Numbered from the stretch's first letter, positions 1 to 6,901 are shown. The stretch is DNA of 12,937 bases from Rhodospirillaceae bacterium (GCA_018663165.1 JABJES010000172.1:1-12937); one strand, 5' to 3'. Made by a program: numbers and translations. Notes: a model not told the origin generated them from the sequence alone.

Positions 1-86
1 AAATTTATGCTCAGCGGCGGGACCCGTTCCTGCCACCGGTTATCTAATCTATCGGCCCCAACCTATCGGCTCTGAATGGGGATATT
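1..86. other. Left-edge non-coding stretch, probable leader of a leftward gene outside the window
   Basis: No convincing gene is visible here. The segment lies downstream (leftward) of the Pho box at 87-104 and would be the 5' leader of a minus-strand gene that begins beyond the left edge. No ATG with a ribosome binding site is visible on the minus strand. On the plus strand, three frames are open from the edge to stops at 45-47, 73-75 and 118-120. They are too short, and their composition too unlike the neighbouring genes, to call a gene tail. Confidence 0.3.
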
Positions 87-104
87 ACGACAGTTTTGTG
101 ACAG
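87..104 (-). promoter_or_regulatory. Pho box (PhoB-binding site), leftward
   Basis: On the minus strand the sequence reads CTGTCAC, AAAA, CTGTCGT: two 7-bp half-sites with an AT-rich 4-bp spacer, i.e. an 11-bp direct repeat. The known PhoB box is CTGTCAT, four A/T bases, CTGTCAT/C, so this matches at 6/7 and 6/7 or better with perfect spacing. A weaker third half-site (TCCCCAT, 82-76) continues the 11-bp phase. Orientation and the absence of a minus-strand gene in the remaining 86 nt mean its target begins left of the window. By inference the target is a phosphate-starvation unit such as pst genes, because phoR and a phosphate-type porin lie next door. No clear -10 element was identified. Confidence 0.75.
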
Positions 105-150
105 TTTTGTTGCGGTGGTAATTTTCGGCATAACCACTCGTTTCCACAAC

Positions 151-180
151 AAAAAGGCCCCGTCTTGCGACGAGGCCTTT
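151..180 (-). terminator. Rho-independent terminator of the porin gene
   Basis: On the minus strand GGCCTCGTC (177-169), a GCAA loop of the GNRA type, and GACGGGGCC (164-156) form a 9-bp GC-rich stem with one G-T wobble. It is flanked by AAA on the 5' side and followed by TTTTT, then GTTG. It lies about 110 nt after the porin stop codon and is the only strong intrinsic terminator in the window. The plus strand has only TTT after the stem, so leftward termination is favoured. Confidence 0.88.
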
Positions 181-287
181 CGGCTTTGCTTGGGCCAGCC
201 GGTCAGCCAGCCCTGCCCCATTCCATCCCTCGCCATGTCTCCGGGCGGTTGCCCTGTGGAGGCCCAAGGGGGGTGGGGCTTTAAGGC

Positions 288-1646
288 TTAAAAGTCGACC
301 TGGGCGCGGATCTGGAAGATCTGCGGGTCGTCGTTGCCGGCCGAGGTTTCGCCGGTCTTCAGATTGGCCGCATTGTCGGTGGCGTTGTCGTCGTTATTAA
401 CCCAGATGTAATTGGCCATGAACTTGACGTAAGGGTTGGGAAGCCAGTTGAGGCCGAGGGTGATGTTTTCTTCCCGGCCGCCAGCGATTGAGGCCGAGGC
501 GTCATTGAGGTCAATATCGCTATAGCGCGCCGCTACCTGCCAGGCACCAAGGCCACCGTCGGAGAGATTCTTTAAAGGCTTAACCCGGTCGAACTTACCC
601 GAGCTGCCCTTGTATTTCCGGGACTCGCCGGTGAGGAAATAGCTCGCCTCCACGTACCAACCGTCGAAATTGGCATTCCCTTGACCAGGAGCCGTATAGC
701 GGTTGATGTGCGTGGCGACGTATTCGCCCTGAATTGAGGCGGGACCGTAAACACCGGCCAGCTCCGCACCCCAGCGGGTGAGGTTGTCGGTGTTGGTGAT
801 GGTGCCGGTATCGACGAAGGAGGGCGCGATGTGGGATTCAGGACGCGGGTTGAGGGCGATGTCACCGTTATCCTCGTTGTCCATATAATTGCCCCAGACA
901 CCAAGATGGATAACCCGGCCCTTTTCGTTTATGGGTGCAAAGGTACCACGGCCGCCGATGAGCCAGTCTTCGTCGCCCTCGTTGCCTGCGTTGTCGTTCA
1001 TGTCGGCACCAAAGATACCGCCGGAAAGGCTCCACTGGTGGCCGCCTGCTGCTGCTGTGACGCCGATCTGCCGGTCGCCGAGATCACCGACGAAGGCGTC
1101 CTGGGCGGTCGAGCGCTCCATGAAGGTGGCGTGACGTGAACTGGTCATGTTCTCCAGCATCATTGGCACCTTCAGGTGGCCGATGGTGAGCTTGGTCTTG
1201 TGGAAGGATTTAAAGCCGTTATAGGCCAGCCAGATATCCTTGGCGGAAACATTGTTGCCGGCGAAATCCCATTCGGCCTTGTATTGCCAGTCTTTGAACA
1301 GCTTGCCGGTGAGGCCCAAACGGGCGCGGCGGAATTCGGTGCCATCACCCATTCTCGATTTGTCCTCATTGAAAAAGGCGGCATCGACCATGATGCGGCC
1401 GATCATTTTTGCCGAAAAGCCGTCACAGGTAATGCTGAGGGACCCCTTGGACATGGCTTCGCAGCCCTTGTCCTTTTCCGGTGCCTTCATGCCGCTGACC
1501 TGGCTTTTAAGGGTGATCAGTTCGTTCTGCATTGACTGGACTTGCGCTTCCAGCGCCTTGTCGGCGGCCTGGGCCGGACCGATCCCCAGGGTTGCCACTA
1601 AAATCGGTGCCGCCAGGGCGGTGGTGAATAGGTATTGAGCTTTCAT
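288..1646 (-). CDS. OprP/OprO-type (Porin_O_P family) outer-membrane porin
   Basis: Predicted 452-residue outer-membrane beta-barrel porin. The ATG at 1646 is chosen because AGGAG (1660-1656) lies 9 nt upstream. An in-frame ATG at 1679 would translate the ribosome binding site and put eleven charged residues before the signal peptide. Residues 1-27 form a Sec signal peptide ending AQA. Residues 28-52 (ALEAQVQSMQNELITLKSQV) look like a short coiled coil, as in trimeric porins of this family. The run FRRARLGLTGKLFKDWQYKA (about 105-124) followed by EWDFAG is the family hallmark, and the protein ends in IRAQVDF with the terminal Phe used for barrel assembly. Two cysteines (62, 74) could pair. 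Members of this family pass phosphate, polyphosphate or other anions. Phosphate is favoured here by the Pho-type sites upstream and phoR nearby, but the sequence alone does not fix the substrate. Confidence 0.9.
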   Translation of the reverse strand: MKAQYLFTTALAAPILVATLGIGPAQAADKALEAQVQSMQNELITLKSQVSGMKAPEKDKGCEAMSKGSLSITCDGFSAKMIGRIMVDAAFFNEDKSRMGDGTEFRRARLGLTGKLFKDWQYKAEWDFAGNNVSAKDIWLAYNGFKSFHKTKLTIGHLKVPMMLENMTSSRHATFMERSTAQDAFVGDLGDRQIGVTAAAGGHQWSLSGGIFGADMNDNAGNEGDEDWLIGGRGTFAPINEKGRVIHLGVWGNYMDNEDNGDIALNPRPESHIAPSFVDTGTITNTDNLTRWGAELAGVYGPASIQGEYVATHINRYTAPGQGNANFDGWYVEASYFLTGESRKYKGSSGKFDRVKPLKNLSDGGLGAWQVAARYSDIDLNDASASIAGGREENITLGLNWLPNPYVKFMANYIWVNNDDNATDNAANLKTGETSAGNDDPQIFQIRAQVDF

Positions 1647-1655
1647 TTTCTCGTT

Positions 1656-1660
1656 CTCCT
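1656..1660 (-). promoter_or_regulatory. Ribosome binding site deciding the porin start
   Basis: AGGAG on the minus strand, 9 nt before the ATG at 1646-1644. It rules in the shorter start over the ATG at 1679-1677, which has no such site. Confidence 0.85.
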
Positions 1661-1707
1661 TGGGGGATTTTTTAGTCATCTAAAATCAGTTAATCATTCT
1701 TAATGGG

Positions 1708-1764
1708 AAAGTAACGGTCGGTTGGTGACAGAACCGACACATTTATGTGAACTTTTTATGACAC
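1708..1764 (-). promoter_or_regulatory. Candidate PhoB-controlled promoter of the porin
   Basis: On the minus strand GTGTCAT (1764-1758), AAAA, AGTTCAC (1753-1747) resembles a Pho box: the first half matches 6/7, the second is weak. Exactly 33 bp from the first half (three 11-bp steps) lies CTGTCAC (1731-1725), a 6/7 match. The intervening phase position, ATGTGTC (1742-1736), is poor. TACTTT (1713-1708), 11 nt after the last half-site, is a possible -10 at the distance seen in PhoB-activated promoters, where the box replaces the -35. Transcription would start near 1700, leaving a leader of about 55 nt. The match is weaker than the box at 87-104. Confidence 0.55.
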
Positions 1765-1781
1765 CCTCATCGCCGGTCTCA

Positions 1782-1802
1782 TGGCTTGTGGCAGACAAGC
1801 CA
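1782..1802. repeat. Perfect inverted repeat between the binding-protein and porin genes
   Basis: TGGCTTGT (1782-1789), a 5-nt loop, and ACAAGCCA (1795-1802) form a perfect 8-bp stem. A T-run (TTTTT, 1806-1810) follows on the plus strand only. On the minus strand, the direction of the genes, the stem is followed by TGAGACC, so it is not a standard intrinsic terminator for the upstream gene. It could be an mRNA 3'-end stabiliser, an attenuator or a protein-binding palindrome. Confidence 0.5.
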
Positions 1803-1818
1803 CAGTTTTTGATCAATG

Positions 1819-1838
1819 GCCGGGGGCTATTCCCCGGC
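1819..1838 (-). repeat. GC-rich hairpin overlapping the stop codon of the binding-protein gene
   Basis: On the minus strand GCCGGGGA, ATAG, CCCCCGGC gives a 7-bp GC stem plus one wobble, with the TAG stop of the solute-binding protein gene in the loop. No U-run follows. It may slow RNA decay or act as a weak terminator, helping to separate the phoR/binding-protein transcript from the porin transcript. Confidence 0.5.
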
Positions 1839-2663
1839 GTTGGGAAAGAAAGCCTGTTCGCCCTTGATCTGGTAGGCGGCGATCAAAGCCTGGCCTGTTG
1901 GTCCGGTCAGCCAGTCGGCAAAGAGACGTCCCTCTTGCGCTTTGATGTGGGGAAAGCGCGCCGGATTAACCAGGGTCACGCCATATTGGTTAAAAAGCGC
2001 CGGGTCGCCCTGGAAAAGGATTTTTAAATCGCCGGGATTTTTGAAATTGAGCCAGGTGCCCCGGTCACTCAAGGTATAGCCGTTCATCCCGGCGGCAATA
2101 TTAAGGGTTTGACCCATGCCGGAACCCGCCTCCCGGTACCAGCCTCCGGAATCGGCGGTCGGGTCGATCTTGGCCGCCGCCCAAAGCCGCCGCTCGGCCT
2201 TGTGGGTGCCGCTGTCATCGCCGCGTGAGATGAAGACGGCGTTGGTTTTTGCGATAAGCGCCAAAGCTTCAGCGGCGGTTTTGGTTTCGCTAATTTTCGC
2301 CGGGTCGCTTGTCGGGCCGATAAGAACAAAGTCGTTATACATGACGGGCTTTCGATCAACGCCGAAGCCTTCTGCGACGAAAGCTTTTTCGGATGCCTTA
2401 TCGTGAACCAGGAGAACGTCGGCATCACCGTTGCGCGCCAGACGCAGGGCCTGACCGGTGCCCACCGCGACGACCCGAACTTCGATTCCGGTATCGGCGG
2501 TGAAAGCCGGCAACAGGGCTTTGAGAAGGCCGGAATTCTGGGTCGAGGTGGTCGAGGCCAGGGTGATAAATCGCTCCCCCGCCTCTGCTATACCGGTAAA
2601 CAGAAGAAGGGTAAGGCTCAAAAGGCAAAGGAAGCGGCGGCGTGAAATCGAAAAAAGAGTCAC
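1827..2663 (-). CDS. TupA/PstS-like periplasmic oxyanion-binding protein
   Basis: 278-residue ABC-type solute-binding protein, expected to bind an oxyanion in the periplasm and deliver it to an inner-membrane permease. The start is GTG, overlapping the phoR stop by four bases (GTGA), so the two are translationally coupled; a poor GAGGA lies 12 nt upstream. Residues 1-28 are a signal peptide. SRRRFL at 7-12 resembles the Tat consensus, and AEA (26-28) is a plausible cleavage site. ASTTSTQNSGLL (36-47), VGTGQAL (67-73), FISRGDDSGTH (144-154) and GWYREAGSGMGQTLNIA (174-190) are the conserved anion-site segments of the tungstate-binding TupA group. These features fit TupA better than classical PstS, but the context (phoR, Pho-type porin) points to phosphate. 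No permease or ATPase gene lies alongside in the window. Family is secure, substrate is not. The gene ends in TAG. Confidence 0.85.
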   Translation of the reverse strand: MTLFSISRRRFLCLLSLTLLLFTGIAEAGERFITLASTTSTQNSGLLKALLPAFTADTGIEVRVVAVGTGQALRLARNGDADVLLVHDKASEKAFVAEGFGVDRKPVMYNDFVLIGPTSDPAKISETKTAAEALALIAKTNAVFISRGDDSGTHKAERRLWAAAKIDPTADSGGWYREAGSGMGQTLNIAAGMNGYTLSDRGTWLNFKNPGDLKILFQGDPALFNQYGVTLVNPARFPHIKAQEGRLFADWLTGPTGQALIAAYQIKGEQAFFPNAGE

Positions 2664-4063
2664 CTGTCTTGACCGTCCTCTGTCATTGCAGGGATGGGGA
2701 GAAAAACGGTAAAGGCGCTGCCTTCGCCCGGCGTGCTGGAAATGTCGAGGTCGCCCTGGTGGCGGTTAACGATATGTTTGACGATGGCAAGCCCAAGTCC
2801 GGTGCCGCCGAGCTCCCGCGAGCGCGCAGAATCGACGCGGTAAAAGCGTTCGGTCAGGCGGGTTAAATGTTCGCGTGGAATACCCTCACTTTGATCGGCC
2901 ACGGTAACGGCTATAAAATCTCGCCCGGCGCGTTTTTTTGCTGTCGCTGTAACCAGAATTTTACTCGACGGTCGGCCGTATTTTATCCCGTTATCAATTA
3001 GATTGATAAACACCTGTTCGAGCTGTCCGCCATCGCCAAGGACATTCAAGGCGGGGTCTTTCTTGCCCACAATATCAAGGATTAAGGCCTGGCTTTTCTT
3101 TTCGGCCAGAGGCGTCAGAAGAGCCGTGACATTTTCCAGGATGGCGGCGAGGGAAACCGAAGAGCTCGGCGGAGAGTGTTCCTGGCGTTCGATGCGCGAA
3201 AGGGAAAGCAAATCGTCAACCAGGCTCTTCATCCGCAGTGACTGGCCTTGCATGATGGTCAGAAATTTCTCCCGTGCTTCTTCATCATTGCGCGCTGGGC
3301 CGAGCAGGGTTTCGATATTGCCGATCAGGGTCGCCAGCGGATTTTTCAGCTCATGGCTGGCATTGGCGAGGAAATCTGCGTGTAGCTGCTTGGTCTTTTT
3401 TTCTTCCGTCTGGTCATAGAGGCGCAGGATGGCCACGGTGCCATCGCTTGCTGGCTCGGGCAAAAGCTCGATCCAGGCGAGGAAAGAACGCGCAACCGGG
3501 ACCGGGAGTGAAAACTCGACCTGGCGTCCATCGCCTCCGGACAGCACTTTATCGGTTGCCTCCAGCACTTCGGGGTTGCGCAGCACGGCGGCGAGATTGC
3601 GGCCCTCATGTGCGCCGGGGAGGATATTTTGTGCCGCGATATTTGAGCGCACAATGCTGCGGTCGCGGTTGAGCATAAACAAAGGATCAGGCAGTCGGTC
3701 GAGGACTGTGTTGAGTGTCGAAAGAGACTCTGACAGGGCCTTGTGATCTTTGCGCCACATGAGGTTGAGCCGCGATATGACGGCTTCCAGTTCGACAGTG
3801 AGAAACGGAAAGGTGAGAGCTGGCGGATCGCGTTCGACGTGACGGGCGACGTCGGACCCGTATTCGCGCAGGGCCAAAAGGTCGGAAAGATGAGGACGCA
3901 GAATGATGCCGATGACAAACATCAGAACACCGCCTGAAAGCCACGCCATTCCGGCGGGAAGCCAGCCGATTGCGACAAAAACGAGAAGACAGAGTATCAC
4001 CGGCGCCATGACGATGGCGATGACGAGAGAGAGCAGTGAAATGGGAACGTGGGGGCGGGGCAT
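2660..4063 (-). CDS. phoR: PhoR-type sensor histidine kinase
   Basis: 467-residue membrane sensor kinase, the likely partner of a PhoB-type response regulator not present here. Two transmembrane segments (about 7-31 and 35-57) are joined by a very short periplasmic turn, as in PhoR, which senses through the Pst complex and PhoU rather than a periplasmic ligand. A linker is followed by a PAS-like domain (about 115-215), the H-box ANASHELKNPL with phospho-acceptor His237, the N-box NLIDN (354-358), a G1 box DQSEG (390-394) and the G2 box GGTGLGLAIV (419-428). G1 is usually DxGxG, so Ser392 replaces the first glycine. FYRVDSARSRELGGTGLG is typical of PhoR. The ATG lies 19 nt after maeB with no clear ribosome binding site, and the stop overlaps the next gene. 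PhoR is favoured over a generic kinase by architecture and by Pho boxes nearby. Confidence 0.82.
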   Translation of the reverse strand: MPRPHVPISLLSLVIAIVMAPVILCLLVFVAIGWLPAGMAWLSGGVLMFVIGIILRPHLSDLLALREYGSDVARHVERDPPALTFPFLTVELEAVISRLNLMWRKDHKALSESLSTLNTVLDRLPDPLFMLNRDRSIVRSNIAAQNILPGAHEGRNLAAVLRNPEVLEATDKVLSGGDGRQVEFSLPVPVARSFLAWIELLPEPASDGTVAILRLYDQTEEKKTKQLHADFLANASHELKNPLATLIGNIETLLGPARNDEEAREKFLTIMQGQSLRMKSLVDDLLSLSRIERQEHSPPSSSVSLAAILENVTALLTPLAEKKSQALILDIVGKKDPALNVLGDGGQLEQVFINLIDNGIKYGRPSSKILVTATAKKRAGRDFIAVTVADQSEGIPREHLTRLTERFYRVDSARSRELGGTGLGLAIVKHIVNRHQGDLDISSTPGEGSAFTVFLPIPAMTEDGQDR

Positions 4064-4082
4064 TATTTATAATCGCGCATAA

Positions 4083-6347
4083 TTAATTGGCAGCATCATA
4101 AGCGGCCAGCGCCGCCAGGGTGACGATTTCGGAAACACTGGCACCCATAGGAACGATTTGGGCGGGCTTGGAAAGGCCGATCAAATGCGGACCGATGACG
4201 GTGCCTCCGCCGAGCATATGCAGGAGATTGGTTGCGATATTGGACGAATGCAATCCCGGTGTGATCAATACGTTGGCCGGGCCGGAGAGACGGCAAAAAG
4301 GATAGGCCTGGGCCATTAAATCTCCATCCAGCGCCACATTGACGGCCATTTCGCCATCATATTCAAAGTCGACCTTGCGCTCGTCCAGAACGGCGACGGC
4401 ACCGCGCACCCGGGCGTTCCATTCGCTTGGCGGGTTGCCGAAGTTGGAATAGGACAAGAGCGCCACCCTGGGTTTGCGCCCAAACTTATGGGCGGTTGCC
4501 GCGGCCTGGGTGGCGATGTCGGCGAGCTGTTCGGGGGTCGGCGCTTCGTGGATGGCGGTATCGGCGAGGAAGACGGTACGCCCCCGGCTGATCAGGAAGG
4601 AAATGCCAAAGATCAGTTCGCCGGGCCGGGGATCGATAACCCTGGTAATTTCTTCGAACGAGGAAGAAAAATTACGTGTTAGCCCGGTCACCAGGGCATC
4701 GCCGATACCGTGGGCGACCATACAGGCGGCAAAAATATTGCGATCCTGATGGACCATGCGCTGACAGTCCCGCTTAAGCGCTCCTTTGCGTTGCAGGCGA
4801 TTATAAAGGAAGTTGATATATTCCTTGGTGTCGCCATGGAGCTTGGCGTTTGTGATCTCGATATCGCTGCCAAGACTCATCCCCATCTTTTTCATGCTTT
4901 CGCGGACATTCTTTTCGCGACCGAGAAGAACCGCTGTGCCATACCCGCTGGTGGTAAAAGCGGCAGCAGCACGAATGGCAGTTTCTTCCTCGCCTTCGGC
5001 AAAGATGACTCGTTTTGGTTTGGCGCGCACCGCATCGAAAATAGCGTTGAGGCTGGCCGCTGTGGGATCAAGCCGGGCTTTGAGTTCGTTGTGATAGGTT
5101 TCCGCGTCGGCGATTGGGCGGCGCGCGACGCCGGAGTTGGTGGCGGCTTCGGCCACCGCGATGGGGATACGTGTGATCAGGCGCGGATCAAACGGTGAGG
5201 GGATGATATAATCGGGGCCATAATGCATATGACGGCCGGAATAGGCGGCGGCCACTTCGTCGGGGACATCCTCGCGGGCAAGCTTGGCCAGTGCATGGGC
5301 TGCGGCAATTTTCATCTCGTTGTTGATGGTTGAGGCCCGCACGTCCAGCGCACCGCGAAAGATATAGGGAAAGCCGAGAACATTATTGACCTGGTTGGGA
5401 TAATCCGAGCGTCCGGTGGCGATGATGGCGTCCGCTCGTGCCGCTTTGGCGCGTTCGGGTAAAATTTCCGGATCGGGGTTGGCCATGGCAAAGAGGATCG
5501 GCTTTTTGGCCATTGATTTGACCATGTCCTCGCTTACGGCATCTTTGACCGACAGGCCGAGAAAGACATCCGCCCCCTTCATGGCGTGTTCAAGCGATCT
5601 GTGTTCGGTCTTTACCGCATGGGCCGATTTCCACTGGTTCAAATCGCCGCGATCCTGATGGACGACACCCTTGCTGTCGCAGAGTATGGCGTTTTCATGG
5701 GGCAGCCCCATGGCCTTGATCAGTTCGATACAGGCGATTGCCGCCGCCCCTGCGCCGTTGACGACAACCGTCGTATTTTTAATGTCGCGGCCTGTGAGGT
5801 CGAGCGCATTGATAAATCCGGCGGCTGTGATGATGGCGGTGCCGTGCTGATCGTCATGGAAGACGGGAATGTCCATCAATTCGCGCAGGCGTTGTTCAAT
5901 GATGAAGCATTCCGGTGCCTTGATGTCTTCAAGGTTGATGCCGCCAAAGGTGGGGCCGAGATAGCGCACGCAATTGATGAATTCTTCTTCGTCTTCGGTA
6001 TCGATTTCCAGGTCGATGGCGTCGATATCGGCAAAGCGCTTAAAAAGGACGGCCTTGCCTTCCATCACAGGTTTTGAGGCCAGGGCACCGAGATTGCCGA
6101 GGCCGAGAACTGCGGTGCCGTTTGAGATGACGGCGACGAGGTTTCCCCGGGCGGTATAGTCATAGGCCTTGTTGGGGTCCTCGACGATGGCTTTGCAAGG
6201 TGCGGCGACGCCGGGGGAATAGGCAAGGGAGAGGTCGCGCTGGGTGGTTAGCGGTTTGGTCGGAATAATCTCGATCTTGCCCGGTCGCCCCGAGGCATGC
6301 ATCAAAAGTGCTTCCTCGTCGCTGACCTTGATGTTGTGATCGCTCAT
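4083..6347 (-). CDS. maeB: NADP-dependent malic enzyme with phosphotransacetylase-like C-terminal domain (EC 1.1.1.40)
   Basis: 754 residues, full length for the MaeB group. It catalyses oxidative decarboxylation of malate to pyruvate with reduction of NADP+, in the cytoplasm, feeding gluconeogenesis, acetyl-CoA and NADPH supply. The N-terminal malic domain has AYSPGVAAPC (42-51, catalytic Tyr43), a conserved Lys in VMEGKAVLFK (94-103), and acidic metal ligands in NLEDI (138-142) and FHDDQHGT (163-170). The nucleotide-binding segment is VVVNGAGAAAIAC (194-206), with FAMANPDPEI at 286-295. Residues from about 430 to the end match the phosphate acetyltransferase fold (RVIFAEGEE, then LITPGLHSSNIATNLL near the end). 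In this family that domain is usually regulatory, not catalytic. AGGA lies 3 nt before the ATG at 6347. It follows the small stress-type gene by 38 nt and precedes phoR by 19 nt, so the three could share a transcript. Confidence 0.96.
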   Translation of the reverse strand: MSDHNIKVSDEEALLMHASGRPGKIEIIPTKPLTTQRDLSLAYSPGVAAPCKAIVEDPNKAYDYTARGNLVAVISNGTAVLGLGNLGALASKPVMEGKAVLFKRFADIDAIDLEIDTEDEEEFINCVRYLGPTFGGINLEDIKAPECFIIEQRLRELMDIPVFHDDQHGTAIITAAGFINALDLTGRDIKNTTVVVNGAGAAAIACIELIKAMGLPHENAILCDSKGVVHQDRGDLNQWKSAHAVKTEHRSLEHAMKGADVFLGLSVKDAVSEDMVKSMAKKPILFAMANPDPEILPERAKAARADAIIATGRSDYPNQVNNVLGFPYIFRGALDVRASTINNEMKIAAAHALAKLAREDVPDEVAAAYSGRHMHYGPDYIIPSPFDPRLITRIPIAVAEAATNSGVARRPIADAETYHNELKARLDPTAASLNAIFDAVRAKPKRVIFAEGEEETAIRAAAAFTTSGYGTAVLLGREKNVRESMKKMGMSLGSDIEITNAKLHGDTKEYINFLYNRLQRKGALKRDCQRMVHQDRNIFAACMVAHGIGDALVTGLTRNFSSSFEEITRVIDPRPGELIFGISFLISRGRTVFLADTAIHEAPTPEQLADIATQAAATAHKFGRKPRVALLSYSNFGNPPSEWNARVRGAVAVLDERKVDFEYDGEMAVNVALDGDLMAQAYPFCRLSGPANVLITPGLHSSNIATNLLHMLGGGTVIGPHLIGLSKPAQIVPMGASVSEIVTLAALAAYDAAN

Positions 6348-6385
6348 CGTTCCTGGTTCCCTTTATCCTCTTTGATCTGCCTGGT

Positions 6386-6892
6386 TCAGGCCTTAAGACG
6401 CCTTTCGTTTATATGGACGTTGCCACCGCCTTGTTCTTCGAGGATGGCGCTTGCGCGGGTTTCCTCTTCCTCGTTTGTGGTGCGCACCCAAATGATGACG
6501 GCACCGGCCTCCAGGGCACGGACGAAATCGTCTGTGTGGGGGGCAGATGTGGTTTCGTCGAGAAGCTCTTTAACCGCCATGCCACCGATGCCGGCGGCGA
6601 TTACGGCGGCGATTACGGCCGCCATCGGCCCGGCGGCCAGCATGATGAACCCGGCAGCCGCCATCGGTCCCAGATAACGCAGGTCGCCGCCAAGCGCATT
6701 GCGCAGGTCGTCGAGCCGGTTTTCCGGTTTTTCGGCAGCCTCAACTGATTCATGGGATGAAAGAACCGAAAGATCGCTGCGTTCAAAGCCGGCCTTGATA
6801 AGTGCGTCGATGGCGCTTTGAAGGGCTTCGCGGCTCGAAAAAAGGGCAACGGTCTCGCGAATGGCAGAAGCTGTATTGTCGTTGGCTGTCAA
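6386..6892 (-). CDS. Small YflT-like protein with Gly/Ala-rich membrane segment
   Basis: About 168 residues if translation starts at TTG 6892-6890, which has GGAG (6905-6902) 9 nt upstream. An in-frame TTG at 6907 would give 173 residues but has no ribosome binding site, and no ATG start exists. The first part (AIRETVALFSSREALQSAID then ALIKAGFERSDLSVLSS) resembles the alpha/beta domain of general-stress proteins such as YflT/GspM. A glycine-zipper-like hydrophobic stretch follows (GPMAAAGFIMLAAGP then MAAVIAAVIAAGIGGMAV). A C-terminal segment (AGAVIIWVRTTNEEEETRAS then AILEEQGGGNVHIN) looks like a second alpha/beta unit. A 12-bp tandem duplication (6593-6616) encodes the AVIA repeat of the hydrophobic part. 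Function unknown; a membrane-associated stress role is inferred from architecture only. It ends 38 nt before maeB on the same strand. Confidence 0.7.
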   Translation of the reverse strand: MTANDNTASAIRETVALFSSREALQSAIDALIKAGFERSDLSVLSSHESVEAAEKPENRLDDLRNALGGDLRYLGPMAAAGFIMLAAGPMAAVIAAVIAAGIGGMAVKELLDETTSAPHTDDFVRALEAGAVIIWVRTTNEEEETRASAILEEQGGGNVHINERRLKA

Positions 6893-6901
6893 AAGATCGT
6901 T

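Noticed and set aside
1..120. C-terminal tail of a plus-strand gene entering from the left edge
   Set aside because: A frame is open to TAA 118-120, but it is short, shows no recognisable motif, has Cys/Trp/Tyr-rich composition unlike the neighbours, and overlaps the strong Pho box.
831..1139. Plus-strand open frame opposite the porin
   Set aside because: It runs antisense to the porin coding region, has a low-complexity Cys/Val-rich translation and no ribosome binding site.
3003..3672. Plus-strand open frames opposite phoR
   Set aside because: They are Arg/Ser/Ala-rich translations antisense to the kinase domain, typical of shadow frames in GC-rich genes.
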